Origin: a virus
Length of the DNA stretch: 22,121 nt
IMG/VR virus record: IMGVR_UViG_3300031578_003737
Span: 1-22,121 of that record
Direction: 5' to 3' (one strand)
Shown here: piece by piece, positions 4,507 through 13,627 of the stretch
Numbering within the stretch: position 1 is the stretch's first letter
Layout of the letters: each line of letters opens with the position of its first letter
The notes under the pieces: generated by a model
Databases searched by the model: none
Told to the model about the DNA's origin: nothing
The model's input: only the letters and a program-made list of their open reading frames with translations
Position numbers and translations under genes: made by a program

Positions 4507-6032
4507 TGACCGTAACAATTACTGGTAAAAACTATCAATCTATAAGCGACTGCGAAGCCCTTGGAACGTGGGTTGGTAATAAGATTGTCCCTGTGTCAGA
4601 TTATTTCAAGCAGGGGTCAAACTCTCTTGGATTTACTCTTATTACTGCGGGAAACAATGATTGCTACCTTACGGGATCGTGGAATTTAAGCGCGACGCCA
4701 CACTTGAGAATGTGGCTGATGACCAGTTGCTTGAAGGAATTAGACTCAGACATCAACGGCGGGATTCAGATTTATGTAACGGGTGGAGGAAACACAGGCT
4801 ATTGGAAGATCATTGGAAAAGAGTCTTATCCAGGTGGTTGGTATAACTGCGTCGTTGATGTTAGTAGCCCACCTGATTTGGGTACTGCGCCCACTCTAAC
4901 ATCTGTCACAGTGATAGGGTTTAGACTTGTATTAACTGCGGCTCCCAAGAACATTCAGAACACATGGGTTGATAATGTTATCTGTTGCGATGGACTAATT
5001 TGCACCAGCGACGCCCAATTTGGTCTTCAAGAGATATATGATAAAGACAACGCACCAGCAGGTGCTTGGGGTGTAGTCAGAAAGATTGGTGGCGTTTATT
5101 TGCTCACCGGAAGCCTAACATTCGGAGATGCTTCTGGTTCTGAATCATGTGATTTCAAGGATGTTAGCCAGACGATAGTTTTTGAGAGTAGGAAAGTAAG
5201 CACAACGCTTTATGGCCTCATCGCTGTGAATAACACAGGTGTCTGCAAAGTTCAAATGGGGGATGCGGGCGTATCGGGCTGTATGGTAAGAACGCAATCA
5301 CTAACACAAACGCCTAAATATGCCATAACTTGTATAGACACTGATGTTTCAGATTTTAAGTTGCATGGGAGCACTTTCCTCGATGCGGGAATAATCTCTT
5401 TACCTCTTAATGGAGTTAATCGAGAAGTATTGAGTTGTGCCTTTGAAAAATGCGGGAAGGTAATAGCCAGTACATGCAAAGTGCAATACTGTAACTTCAT
5501 CTCATCGGATGGAGATGCGGTTTTGATAAACGATGATCCACATTACGTCACGGATTGTAACTTCATCAGTTGCACTAGAGGAGTCGAGATTGATGCGGTA
5601 GGAGATGGAACTTATGACTTTGATGCTTTGGTGTTTAGCGATGCTGGTTGGCCTCACGTTAATAACACATCGGGAAGCGCCCTGACGGTTGCAAATGGGC
5701 CTGGATCGAATGCCTCGACCTATACAGGCACTCAAGTTAATTTCAGTACATCAGTTCAATTAACAATGACTGTCAAAGATGAGCAAACTCCGCCCCAACC
5801 CGTCGAGGGAGCCTTTGCCTATATCGACGATCAGGACGATGAGCCATACATTATGAATACGACTACCAACGCGCAAGGTGTAGCAACAGTGCCTTACGAG
5901 GGTAGTACAGTTACGAATGCTAGGTGGAGGGTTAGAAAATATGGTTACAGAAATTTTAAGCAACTAATAAGTATAGCAAGTGATAGTATTAATCTTCCAG
6001 TAACGTTGGTTGTAGACCCGCAACAAACATAG
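4506..6032 (+). CDS. Virion structural protein with beta-helix-like region (fiber/adhesin candidate)
   Basis: A 508-residue protein without a signal peptide, dominated by short beta-strand-like segments. Residues from about 1 to 165 look like a jelly-roll, carbohydrate-binding type of domain (NSLGFTLITAG, WNLSATPHLRMWLMT, GGWYNCVVDVS). Residues from about 190 to 400 contain repeated rungs such as VSGCMVRTQS, VSDFKLHGSTFLDAG, VLSCAFEKCGKVI and VTDCNFISCTRGVEI. This is the pattern of right-handed parallel beta-helix tail spikes. A C-terminal module from about 415 (VKDEQTPPQPVEGAFAYI...RVRKYGYRNF) resembles Ig-like domains and recurs at the end of the next protein. It overlaps the upstream gene by one base. 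It is probably a tail, fiber or decoration protein; the exact role and any enzymatic activity are not visible. Confidence 0.75.
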   Translation: MTVTITGKNYQSISDCEALGTWVGNKIVPVSDYFKQGSNSLGFTLITAGNNDCYLTGSWNLSATPHLRMWLMTSCLKELDSDINGGIQIYVTGGGNTGYWKIIGKESYPGGWYNCVVDVSSPPDLGTAPTLTSVTVIGFRLVLTAAPKNIQNTWVDNVICCDGLICTSDAQFGLQEIYDKDNAPAGAWGVVRKIGGVYLLTGSLTFGDASGSESCDFKDVSQTIVFESRKVSTTLYGLIAVNNTGVCKVQMGDAGVSGCMVRTQSLTQTPKYAITCIDTDVSDFKLHGSTFLDAGIISLPLNGVNREVLSCAFEKCGKVIASTCKVQYCNFISSDGDAVLINDDPHYVTDCNFISCTRGVEIDAVGDGTYDFDALVFSDAGWPHVNNTSGSALTVANGPGSNASTYTGTQVNFSTSVQLTMTVKDEQTPPQPVEGAFAYIDDQDDEPYIMNTTTNAQGVATVPYEGSTVTNARWRVRKYGYRNFKQLISIASDSINLPVTLVVDPQQT

Positions 6033-6042
6033 GAGGAATAAA

Positions 6043-7857
6043 ATGCCTTTAGAATCCGATTTCACTGTGAATGATACGGCAAAAACGGTGACGCATATAG
6101 GTGGGACGGAGATTTTCACCGTATTAGCCTTTTTCCAATGGTTGGCTGCTAAGTTTGCTGCGGCAGCCTATATGGATGATGACTACCCCTTTGTATCAGA
6201 CACTCCGCAGGTTTATCGTTGGGTGAATGCTTGGGATATGGGAGACGAAGCATCGTATCAATTTTTGAAAGGTGGAGCAATCGAGAGTGCAGATGGCAAT
6301 AAACTGTTTGCCAACTTGTATTCGATTGGTTCTCAGTTTAGAAATTCAATGATCTACATAATCCAGGCCGATGCTGAGGTAACGCCTTGGTGGACACCTG
6401 GAAACATCGATATTCTCATCAAAGTTAGAGAGGGAGGTACTCCAATAGATAGTGGAAAGGTCATGGGATTTTCTAGGGATACAGATGCTCTATATGACCA
6501 CAACGAAGTTGACTTGGCTGCTGGTGGAAGAAACCCTGTTGGTATTAATACTTTTGATGACATCAACTATAAGGAGACGGGGGATATTTACCTCGATGTT
6601 GATACAGTAGCCAACTTTGATGCTGGCAACTTCGCTTACGGTGTAACATCTACGGCGTCAGGTAGAATACAATATGTCGATGTTACCAATACCAGGCTCT
6701 ATCTTTGCCAAGTAGAAGGAACTTTTGTGGTAACAGAGACAATTGTAGAAAGGGTGACTAGGGGTGGTACTAACTCAGATGGCACGGCGACCAATCACGC
6801 TACTACTGCTGAGTTTGATGTCATCAGGGGATATGATGACATTATGGAGGTCTTTGTCCAGAGAAAATTTGAGGGCGGCACGGTTGGTGGTGGCCCATTC
6901 ATAGTCGGTGAGGTTGTTAATCAGGCATCTTCTGGTTGGGCTGGTAAGTATGTAGCCATACTGAGCAACGTTCTTTATATGGAAAACACAACGGGCACGC
7001 CAGACAATACAGGCCAATTGGTAGGTGTTACATCAAGTGCAACTTATACACCAACTTCTACGTCTGCCCAAACTACCGTTGACAAGGACTTGAATAACGG
7101 TAATGGGCCACAACCTTACAACTGCGTGGTGGATTGTGCAGGTCGAACAGTTCTTCAAATTTACCAATATCTCAAATACATCAGTGCTCACAACTCAGTT
7201 GCAATAATAAACGGAGATGAGGGCGAGGAATATCGTTCAGCGAACGAGTCATTGCCATACACTGATACTAAGCAAGCTCCATTCGGCACATTCGCTGGTG
7301 GTACTTTCTTCGGCGCTAGAGGTATTTGGATTGAGGACTATGCAGTAGCGGCTTTCTCCCTTACTGATGCAGATGGCGATTTGCAGAATCCTCCAAACTA
7401 TCAGAAGGTTTCAGTTGCCCATGACGAATTAAATGGATGTCAGATTCTGATAGCAGAAAGGTCAGGGGCAAGCATCATTAAGAATCAATATGTAATAGAT
7501 ACAGTAACAACCACGACAATAGTTGTTACTACTGACATCAATCCTAATAAAGTTCCTCAAAGTGGTAATCTCAGGGTTGGAGACTGGCAAGCTACCTATG
7601 CAAGTTTTGCTAGTAAAACATTCTCAGGTGTATCCCCTGACCCGACTGGCAAAACTGGGGACTTGTATGTTCCTCAGTTAGATGTTCTTGCTGATTTTAC
7701 ATCTGAGGAGTCTGCCAATCTCATTCTAACTACCGCCTTTGATGTTAAGGCTAGGGTAAGGAAGTATGGGTGCAAGGATTACACAATGGATACTTCCTTC
7801 CCGACGACTGGTTTGGTGGTAACACCCATTCTAGCAACTGACCCACAGGCTACATAA
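6043..7857 (+). CDS. Large virion structural protein (tail/baseplate or decoration candidate)
   Basis: A 604-residue protein with a strong GGAGG ribosome site. It starts MPLESDFTVNDTAKTVTHIG and contains a conserved-looking acidic N-terminal part (MDDDYPFVSDTPQVYRW, WDMGDEASYQFL). Repeated Gly/Thr/Ser-rich beta modules follow at about residues 190-250 and 270-345 (each of the type 'GxxxG...TSTASG / VTSSAT'). Its C-terminus (ARVRKYGCKDYTM...TPILATDPQAT) matches the end of the preceding protein (RWRVRKYGYRNFK...TLVVDPQQT), so the two share a terminal domain. There is no transmembrane segment or catalytic motif. Structural assignment rests on composition, size and location among virion genes; which part of the particle it forms cannot be read from the sequence. 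Confidence 0.72.
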   Translation: MPLESDFTVNDTAKTVTHIGGTEIFTVLAFFQWLAAKFAAAAYMDDDYPFVSDTPQVYRWVNAWDMGDEASYQFLKGGAIESADGNKLFANLYSIGSQFRNSMIYIIQADAEVTPWWTPGNIDILIKVREGGTPIDSGKVMGFSRDTDALYDHNEVDLAAGGRNPVGINTFDDINYKETGDIYLDVDTVANFDAGNFAYGVTSTASGRIQYVDVTNTRLYLCQVEGTFVVTETIVERVTRGGTNSDGTATNHATTAEFDVIRGYDDIMEVFVQRKFEGGTVGGGPFIVGEVVNQASSGWAGKYVAILSNVLYMENTTGTPDNTGQLVGVTSSATYTPTSTSAQTTVDKDLNNGNGPQPYNCVVDCAGRTVLQIYQYLKYISAHNSVAIINGDEGEEYRSANESLPYTDTKQAPFGTFAGGTFFGARGIWIEDYAVAAFSLTDADGDLQNPPNYQKVSVAHDELNGCQILIAERSGASIIKNQYVIDTVTTTTIVVTTDINPNKVPQSGNLRVGDWQATYASFASKTFSGVSPDPTGKTGDLYVPQLDVLADFTSEESANLILTTAFDVKARVRKYGCKDYTMDTSFPTTGLVVTPILATDPQAT

Positions 7858-7858
7858 G

Positions 7859-8014
7859 ATGGGGTGTAAAAGAGTTAGAGTTGGAATTACGCTTAGAGGA
7901 CAGGCTTGGGTTGCTCTACACGGTGATTTCACCATAGAGCAACTCAAATCCCTTATTCGAGTGCTTGAGAACAACTGTGAAGGTCTGGAGAGAAAAGGTG
8001 CCAATAAGGGATGA
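7859..8014 (+). CDS. Small hypothetical protein, 51 aa
   Basis: A short frame starts two bases after the previous stop. It encodes MGCKRVRVGITLRGQAWVAL followed by HGDFTIEQLKSLIRVLENNCEGL. It has a beta-like, basic first half and a clear amphipathic helix in the second (TIEQLKSLIRVLENN), which looks protein-like rather than random. It fills a gap that would otherwise be the only substantial noncoding stretch in the operon, and it overlaps the preferred start of the next gene by 17 bases. The ribosome site is weak, so translation may be coupled to the upstream gene. No family recognised. Confidence 0.5.
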   Translation: MGCKRVRVGITLRGQAWVALHGDFTIEQLKSLIRVLENNCEGLERKGANKG

Positions 8015-8612
8015 CTTAACCATCAATTGGATGGTGAGTCCACGAATAATTGAGGTAATTGACTCGCCGCTTGTTGTTCAAGATTTATATGATACTCTCA
8101 GAGGTAAGGCTGCGGTTGGAGAGGCTATGGATGACGATGAGATAATTGATGGTTCTGGTAAAGATGATTTGGGTGAAGGGGTGTTAGTTGGTCTAACAGT
8201 CAAACTTTTAAATGCTAAGGTAAAGTTTGAAGCTAGAGCATCTCCAACCGTCTGCATTATACGGGGTGGGAATCTCATCGCGGTAGATGTAAATGGCAAT
8301 AGTATGACTCCCATAGAACCCTCAACCAATATCAGCGTTGTCATCTCTCAATCAACGTCAGCGTCTCTTATTGAAGGGACTGGTATTGAGGTGGATGAGA
8401 TAGCAGATGCGGTTTGGAATACGGTTGCCGCCAAACAAATCTCTGAGCTGGTTAACTTTATAGCAGACGTTGAAGGTGGGCGTTGGAAGATAGTGAATAA
8501 CCAGATGATCTTTTACAAAGCAGATAACGTAACCGAGATAGTACGTTTTAACTTGAAGGGCAAAGAGGGTCAGCCCACAGAGACAGATGTGTACGAGCGA
8601 AGCCGCGCATGA
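7998..8612 (+). CDS. Phage structural-region protein, 204 aa
   Basis: The frame is open from a TTG at 7965. The GTG at 7998 is preferred because GGAG lies seven bases upstream, giving MPIRDDLTINWMVSPRIIEV. The N-terminal part (SPRIIEVIDSPLVVQDLYDTLR) resembles a segment common in small phage virion-associated proteins. The middle (about residues 60-125) is beta-rich. The C-terminal part (ADAVWNTVAAKQI, WKIVNNQMIFYKADNVTEIVRFNL) looks like a strand-rich module ending in charged residues. It overlaps the next gene by 4 bases (ATGA). A tail or baseplate accessory role is inferred from position only. Confidence 0.62.
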   Translation: MPIRDDLTINWMVSPRIIEVIDSPLVVQDLYDTLRGKAAVGEAMDDDEIIDGSGKDDLGEGVLVGLTVKLLNAKVKFEARASPTVCIIRGGNLIAVDVNGNSMTPIEPSTNISVVISQSTSASLIEGTGIEVDEIADAVWNTVAAKQISELVNFIADVEGGRWKIVNNQMIFYKADNVTEIVRFNLKGKEGQPTETDVYERSRA

Positions 8613-8881
8613 TAGTCACACGCGGCTTTGGCCTCGGTCTTTTGGTGGTCACGCGGGGTTATGGCCCACGTTGGATCACAATAGAGATAGTGGAACTGTC
8701 ACTTTATGATCGAGAGGTCAATTTGACTCTATCAATTCGAACGAATATTTTAACGCTCGATCCAATGCGAGCCTTTGGGTTAATGCCGACCAGACGAGTC
8801 GTCGATCTAACATTAGAGCCAAGAACTACCGACCTGACTGTGGAAGATAGAAGCACTGATCTGACACTTCTGTTGGAGTGA
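8609..8881 (+). CDS. Small structural-type protein with DLT repeats, 90 aa
   Basis: A 90-residue protein starting in an ATGA overlap with the upstream gene. The N-terminus contains two similar strands (IVTRGFGLGLLVVTRGYG). The C-terminal third repeats the motif (V/T)DLT at about ten-residue spacing: VDLTLEPRT, TDLTVEDRS, TDLTLLLE. An earlier degenerate copy is VNLTLSIRT. Such regular strand repeats suggest a small beta-solenoid or a fibrous assembly element. It is sandwiched between small structural-type genes and probably acts in the same substructure; no family is recognised. Confidence 0.6.
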   Translation: MIVTRGFGLGLLVVTRGYGPRWITIEIVELSLYDREVNLTLSIRTNILTLDPMRAFGLMPTRRVVDLTLEPRTTDLTVEDRSTDLTLLLE

Positions 8882-9192
8882 GTTATGTCACTAGCAGTGA
8901 GAGAGAGAGTCCCATTGAGCAGGGACGAAACGAGGAAATTTTATACAAACTCATTACGACACCCTGGGGAGGTAAGCCGTCGAACGTTTTGGTGGCGGCC
9001 TACGACGCTACCGAATCTTTCAGAGATGTAGGTTCCGCGGTACTAAAGGGTTCGTCTGAAATAGATGGTGATGTCATTACGCTTCCTGCTTTGAAGTCTT
9101 TGTCAATGGGGCACAATTATTACGTTGAGATAAGATTCACGTCTGGTGGGGATGTTAAGGAAACCCACGTTGAGGTACGTTGTGTGAGATAA
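8878..9192 (+). CDS. Small beta-rich structural-type protein, 104 aa
   Basis: A GTG start at 8878 overlaps the stop of the upstream gene (GTGA). An alternative ATG in another frame at 8884 gives only a short unlikely peptide. The protein is beta-rich: NVLVAAYDATE, VITLPALKSLSMGHNYYVEI and KETHVEVRCV match the Ig-like layout common in phage head-tail or tail accessory proteins, in which a 'D...G....I.LP.L..L..G..Y.V.I' pattern is typical. It ends two bases before the TerL gene. The role is inferred from fold pattern and location. Confidence 0.6.
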   Translation: MSYVTSSERESPIEQGRNEEILYKLITTPWGGKPSNVLVAAYDATESFRDVGSAVLKGSSEIDGDVITLPALKSLSMGHNYYVEIRFTSGGDVKETHVEVRCVR

Positions 9193-9193
9193 T

Positions 9194-11008
9194 ATGCAAT
9201 TAACCACTAAAGACCTTTTATTGATCCGCGCTGCACTTATGCGCAACTTCACAATTGAGCAACTGGATAAGTCGGGATTAATTAACGAACCGATTGACAG
9301 TCGCACAATTCGCCTTGCCTTAGCAGAGGTTGATTTTGAGTTCTTCAAGATGTTCTACCTTGAGCATCACTTCTTTCTACCGTCTGCAAGGATGCACCGT
9401 GAAATTACTGAAGAGATTGAGTATATCATTCGCACGAAGGGGAAAATCTACAGCGCAGTCGTATGGCCACGTGGTTTCGCCAAAACCACTACTGTTACGC
9501 TCGCACTACCTCTTTGGTGTGCATTACTACGCAAGCGACGTTACATTCTAATCGTCTCCGATTCTCACGATCAGGCGAAGCAACAGCTTGCTAACCTACA
9601 AAGTGAACTAGAAAACAATGAACGTATTCGTGAAGACTTCGGGGACGTACAAGGGCGTGTGTGGCAGCGTTCCGAGATTGAACTTTCCAATCGTGTTCGT
9701 ATAGAGTCCCTTGGAACGGGCATGAAGATTCGTGGACGTAAGTATTTGCAATTCAGACCCGACCTCATTATTCTTGACGACATTGAGAACTTGAAGAGTG
9801 TGCAATCCAAGCTACAACGTGAGACAACCTACTCGTGGTTAACACAGGAGGTCATTCGTGCTGGTTGGGATGACACAAAAATCTTCATCGTAGGTAACTT
9901 CCTCCACTTCGATTGCCTACTGAAGCGTGTTGTAGCTAATCCAATGTTTAGGCACATGGTTTTTCAGGCCGTAGTCTCATGGGCTGAGAACCAAGCCCTC
10001 TGGGATACATGGCGCGGCCTCATAACCGACCTCAGTGATGAGCGTAAGAACGAGACGGCTAGTATGTTCTTCGAGCTAAACAAAGATGAGATGCTTAAAG
10101 GTGCTGAAAGTGCCTGGTCAGCAGGTTACTCCTACTATGATCTCATGGTCATAAAGGTTTCCGAAGGCGATGTGTCGTTCTTTACCGAGCTACAGAACGA
10201 TCCACGAGACCCATCGAGATGTATCTTCAGCCGTTGGTACACGTATAGAAAAGAGTTTCGACCCAACAAAGATGATGTACCAGAGCTTTGGTTAATCCCA
10301 AACAAAGAAGGTGCTTCAGTGCGCCTGATTGATTGTAAGATATTCGCATTCACTGATCCTTCGTTGGGTAAAACGTCATCCGCTGACTATTCTGCAATTG
10401 TTATTATCGCCAAAGCGCCTAGCAGACAGATGTTTGTCTTGGAAGCCGATCTGAAGAGGCGTCCACCGACGCAAATAATGGCGGATCAAAACGCATACAC
10501 ACTGGATTATACTTTCTCGCGTTGGGGAATTGAGAGCACACAGTTTCAGGCTTTCTTCGCGTCCGAGTCTGCACGTGTGAGTATGGAAGCCGGTACTAAT
10601 ATTCCATTCATGCAGGTCAACCAGCAAAGCAATAAAGAGCTTCGCATACAATCGCTACAACCCGATTTGGAGAATGGTTACTTGCTCCTGCTCGAAGGTG
10701 GACAGGATTTGTTGAAGCAACAGTTAACCGAGTTCCCGGTTGGTGCTTACGATGACGGCCCAGATGCTTTGGAGGGTTGTCGTACTATAGCACAGAAGTG
10801 GGAACCTATTATGAGTTCTGAGATAATGCAATCAGAAGCCCACGACTTTGGAAGAACATCCGTACCACATGGTTATAGACCGATTGGCTCTAGTGATCCT
10901 TACGCCGAGCATGAAGCAAAAGCGATAGAAGAGGAGAACGCACGTCGTGTGCTACAGAAACTCCCACCACTACCAGAGCCAGCGTTTGTACCCATAATGT
11001 TCTGGTGA
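9194..11008 (+). CDS. terL: Terminase large subunit
   Basis: A 604-residue packaging motor with ATPase and nuclease parts in the normal order. The ATPase has a Walker A-like loop WPRGFAKTT (residues 91-99) with Lys98, and a Walker B LIILDDIE (191-198) with Asp195-Asp196. A coupling-motif-like segment (IFIVGN, 230-235) follows. The RNase H-like nuclease begins at FAFTDPSLGK (385-393), with Asp388 as a likely metal ligand. WGIESTQFQ (Glu447) and DDGPDALE (520-527) supply further acidic residues. The length is slightly above the usual 450-600. The protein uses ATP to move DNA into the prohead through the portal and cuts the concatemer. It is preceded by small structural-type genes and followed by a MazG-like gene; the portal gene lies 7 kb downstream beyond the sugar cassette. 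Confidence 0.95.
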   Translation: MQLTTKDLLLIRAALMRNFTIEQLDKSGLINEPIDSRTIRLALAEVDFEFFKMFYLEHHFFLPSARMHREITEEIEYIIRTKGKIYSAVVWPRGFAKTTTVTLALPLWCALLRKRRYILIVSDSHDQAKQQLANLQSELENNERIREDFGDVQGRVWQRSEIELSNRVRIESLGTGMKIRGRKYLQFRPDLIILDDIENLKSVQSKLQRETTYSWLTQEVIRAGWDDTKIFIVGNFLHFDCLLKRVVANPMFRHMVFQAVVSWAENQALWDTWRGLITDLSDERKNETASMFFELNKDEMLKGAESAWSAGYSYYDLMVIKVSEGDVSFFTELQNDPRDPSRCIFSRWYTYRKEFRPNKDDVPELWLIPNKEGASVRLIDCKIFAFTDPSLGKTSSADYSAIVIIAKAPSRQMFVLEADLKRRPPTQIMADQNAYTLDYTFSRWGIESTQFQAFFASESARVSMEAGTNIPFMQVNQQSNKELRIQSLQPDLENGYLLLLEGGQDLLKQQLTEFPVGAYDDGPDALEGCRTIAQKWEPIMSSEIMQSEAHDFGRTSVPHGYRPIGSSDPYAEHEAKAIEEENARRVLQKLPPLPEPAFVPIMFW

Positions 11009-11045
11009 AAGGGGATAATGTGATCCAAACTAAAAGGGGAAAGCA

Positions 11046-11420
11046 ATGACAAGTGAGGAGTTGGCAACTGCTGTTAGGAATTTCTGTGCACATTTTGTTA
11101 TGCCGGAAGGTCTTTTGCAGCTTTGCGAAGAGCGTGTTCTTGGCCCAGGCGATGAGCAATACTCACATGGCAATCAGCAGGTGTTTGAATTGCTACCAAT
11201 TGCCAAACTTGCTGATATGTTTGAAGAGGAGATTGCAGACGCGCTTGTGTATGTAGTAATGTTGTGCATCCGTTTCAAACAGTGGAGCTATCATTCCACT
11301 GTTCAGCACCTAGAGACTTTTGCCAAAGCCTTAATGGTAGCGTACTGTGATCTCGAAATGTCTCTCGATGATGAGCTTTTCGCCGAAAAGGTAAGCGAGG
11401 ACGATGCCAAAGTTTGTTGA
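11046..11420 (+). CDS. MazG-like nucleotide pyrophosphohydrolase
   Basis: A 124-residue all-helical protein with a GGGGA site before the ATG. The central segment MFEEEIADALVYVVMLCIRF (residues 58-77) has the metal-binding ExxxD-type motif EExxD (Glu61, Glu62, Asp65) followed by a hydrophobic helix. This is the signature of all-alpha NTP pyrophosphohydrolases of the MazG/dUTPase-2 superfamily. A basic/Gly-rich loop (YSHGNQQVFELL) precedes it, as in related phage enzymes. Such enzymes hydrolyse (d)NTPs to monophosphates and pyrophosphate; in phages they are thought to adjust nucleotide pools or blunt alarmone signalling. The substrate cannot be told from sequence. The last 17 bases overlap the HNH gene start. 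Confidence 0.68.
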   Translation: MTSEELATAVRNFCAHFVMPEGLLQLCEERVLGPGDEQYSHGNQQVFELLPIAKLADMFEEEIADALVYVVMLCIRFKQWSYHSTVQHLETFAKALMVAYCDLEMSLDDELFAEKVSEDDAKVC

Positions 11421-11964
11421 TGAGACGGGGAATCATTATGGGAGATTAACAGTATTGAAGCGTGCCGAAAGGGTACATGGAAAGGACAGCGCATACTGGC
11501 ATTGTCGTTGTGACTGTGGAAACGAAACTATTGTTCGTAGCACCTGTCTGCGCGGTGGACATACGAAAAGCTGTGGTTGTCTGCAAGAGGAGCGACGCTG
11601 GGAGGCTCTCGCTTTACCGGAGGGTGTAGCTGCTTTTAATTCAATGGTCAGCAATATACAGCATGGTGCTAAGGCACGCCAACTTGAATGGAATCTAACG
11701 GATGAACAGGTGGCCTACCTGACCAAACAACAATGTTATTACTGTGGTGCAGAACCATCACAAGTGTCACATCCTGCCAAATGTAATGGGGTGTATGTTT
11801 ACAACGGACTTGACCGCATTGACAACGATAAGGGTTACATGATTGACAATGTAGTTCCTTGCTGTATCAAGTGTAACCGTGCAAAGCGCACAATGACGTT
11901 GGGAGAGTTCGAGTCGTGGATTGTGAGAGTATATGAGCAGCTTATGGAGCGTACTGGGAAATGA
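11404..11964 (+). CDS. HNH homing-type endonuclease 1
   Basis: A 186-residue free-standing endonuclease. Residues 9-60 form a zinc/DNA-binding module: GNHYGRLTVL, then HCRCDCGNE (Cys34, 36, 38) and KSCGCL (Cys57, 59). The HNH-type nuclease occupies about residues 110-170: CYYCG (Cys111, Cys114), LDRIDNDKGY and NVVPCCIKCNRAK (Cys153/154, Cys157). The first His of canonical HNH is replaced by the DRIDN form common in phage enzymes. It should cut DNA at a long recognition site and promote its own spread. It lies directly before the sugar cassette, with starts and stops overlapping both neighbours. It is paralogous to the 19634-20497 protein. Confidence 0.9.
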   Translation: MPKFVDETGNHYGRLTVLKRAERVHGKDSAYWHCRCDCGNETIVRSTCLRGGHTKSCGCLQEERRWEALALPEGVAAFNSMVSNIQHGAKARQLEWNLTDEQVAYLTKQQCYYCGAEPSQVSHPAKCNGVYVYNGLDRIDNDKGYMIDNVVPCCIKCNRAKRTMTLGEFESWIVRVYEQLMERTGK

Positions 11965-12776
11965 CACAAGATTCTGTTGCTACCACGATAATTATTCCGA
12001 CCTTTAATGGTAAGGAGCACTTGGAGCGTTGTTTGTCGGCTATTAGTCGGAATACTGCCGCGCCTTATAAACTGCTGATTGCTGATGACAGGAGCTCGAA
12101 CCCTGCGTTTCGTGCTTATTTACGTGGACTTAAAAGTAGGTACAGCATTATAAAGTCACATGTGCGCCGTGGTTTTGCCGGCATCAACAATTGGGCTGTA
12201 TCCAAAACAGATACCAGGTACATTTGTCTCCTCAATTCTGATACTGAGCCTGGTTATCAGTGGTTGACGTTTATGCTAGAAGAACTTGACAACAATGGGG
12301 ATGTTGGTATAGTTGGTGCTAAATTGATGTATCCACCGCAGAAGGGTTGGAGTCTCGGTGGTAGCATTCAGCACGCAGGTGTCGCACGCAATAGCGACGG
12401 GCTCCCATATCACATATTTGGTGGACAGCCTGTGGACTTTCCAGCGGCTAATGTGCGCCGAGAACTGAATGCTGTAACTTTTGCGTGTGTGCTAATCCGT
12501 CGCACGTTATGGGACGAATTAGGTGGTCTCGATAAAGGCTACATCATAGGACAATTTGAAGACATCGACTTTTGCTGGAAAGCACGAAAGAACGGTTGGA
12601 AAATCGTGTATCAACCAAAAGCTACACTTCTACATTATGAGCATGGTTCAGGTGATGATGTTGTCTTGAAACATAGTATGCAAAATAGGGATCGTCTTAT
12701 GCGTGTTTGGGGGAACTTGGGCAGTGATGAGCATTTGTTTACGCAGGGGGAAAGATGTTTGAGTTTTCCGTTGTAA
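11961..12776 (+). CDS. GT2-family glycosyltransferase A
   Basis: A 271-residue GT-A-fold transferase. It opens with TIIIPTFNGKEHLERCL, has the nucleotide-sugar binding pair ADD (41-43) and a metal-binding NSD (92-94, a DxD variant). Further on it has the acceptor/catalytic segment QFEDIDFCWKARKNGW (198-213), and the HYEHG motif (225-229) typical of rhamnosyl/galactosyl-type GT2 enzymes. It transfers a sugar from a nucleotide donor to an unknown acceptor, in the cytoplasm since there are no membrane segments. It starts in an ATGA overlap with HNH endonuclease 1 and overlaps the next transferase by 22 bases. It is the first gene of the seven-gene sugar cassette. The donor sugar cannot be assigned. 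Confidence 0.9.
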   Translation: MTQDSVATTIIIPTFNGKEHLERCLSAISRNTAAPYKLLIADDRSSNPAFRAYLRGLKSRYSIIKSHVRRGFAGINNWAVSKTDTRYICLLNSDTEPGYQWLTFMLEELDNNGDVGIVGAKLMYPPQKGWSLGGSIQHAGVARNSDGLPYHIFGGQPVDFPAANVRRELNAVTFACVLIRRTLWDELGGLDKGYIIGQFEDIDFCWKARKNGWKIVYQPKATLLHYEHGSGDDVVLKHSMQNRDRLMRVWGNLGSDEHLFTQGERCLSFPL

Positions 12777-13627
12777 TTGCTGTTTATAACCGACGAGAGA
12801 GCCTATATCTCACTCTCTGTGCGTTGGACAAGACGCTATTGCACTACCAACAGCCTGTTGAAATAGTTGTCGTAGACGATGGTTCTACAGATAATCCTCT
12901 CGAAGTCATGTTTGAGTTTCAAGATAAATTTGCACTGCAATATCGTTGGCAACCACACAACGGCTTTCAAGAGGCTTTGGCGATCAATCGCGGATGTGCA
13001 ATTGCACGTGGTCACAACTTTCTAATCACGGACGCTGACATCCTTCTAACACCGGAATCACTTGCACATCTTGCCAACATCATTCGAGCAAATCCAGGAA
13101 TTATCGTTGCTGGTCGCTATGATTGGATGCTACCAATGAAAATACGTCCATATGACATTTACTACAATTGGGACAAAATAGTTGACGGAACACTTCCTCC
13201 AGCGCAGTTTGGTGGTAATCCAAAAGGTTTTATCGGCGTCGATCCACGGCACATAAGCGACCCACATCTGTTTGATGGAGATAGATTACATACACAGTTT
13301 GCCGCGATACTTTTTGCTGGCGTTCTAATGTTTCCCAGAGCACAGTACACTGCATTGGGTGGTTTTGATGAGCAAATGGTTGGGCATGGTGGTCAGGACT
13401 GTGAGTTGAGTATTCGTGCACAACAGGCAGATTATCACGTGATTTTTTCAGGGCTGGTGCATGGGTTTCATATGTATCACGACAGGGATCAGGTTGCCAA
13501 TCAGACGGCATGTAACAGGAATGTCCAATACATAGCAAAGAAACACAACCTGGAAGATGTGGGCCTGTACATGTGGCATGTTGGGAACGTTATGGGCATA
13601 GCACGTGCAGGGGAAAAGTTACCATGA
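12755..13627 (+). CDS. GT2-family glycosyltransferase B
   Basis: A 290-residue GT-A transferase. FSVVIAVYNRRESLYLTLCA opens the nucleotide-binding fold, and VVVDDGSTD (38-46) and TDADIL (92-97) are the donor and metal sites. GGFDEQMVGHGGQDCELSIR (202-221) matches the C-terminal galactosyltransferase-like region, where ED/QDxEL contacts the acceptor and base. A His-rich stretch (HGFHMYHDRD) follows and could add a metal ligand. The segment GRYDWMLPM (120-128) is repeated in the next gene as GRYDWMPPM, and the DxD motifs lie at the same residue numbers. Genes B and C are thus a tandem duplication that has diverged. No membrane anchor. Donor and acceptor unknown. Confidence 0.9.
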   Translation: MFEFSVVIAVYNRRESLYLTLCALDKTLLHYQQPVEIVVVDDGSTDNPLEVMFEFQDKFALQYRWQPHNGFQEALAINRGCAIARGHNFLITDADILLTPESLAHLANIIRANPGIIVAGRYDWMLPMKIRPYDIYYNWDKIVDGTLPPAQFGGNPKGFIGVDPRHISDPHLFDGDRLHTQFAAILFAGVLMFPRAQYTALGGFDEQMVGHGGQDCELSIRAQQADYHVIFSGLVHGFHMYHDRDQVANQTACNRNVQYIAKKHNLEDVGLYMWHVGNVMGIARAGEKLP

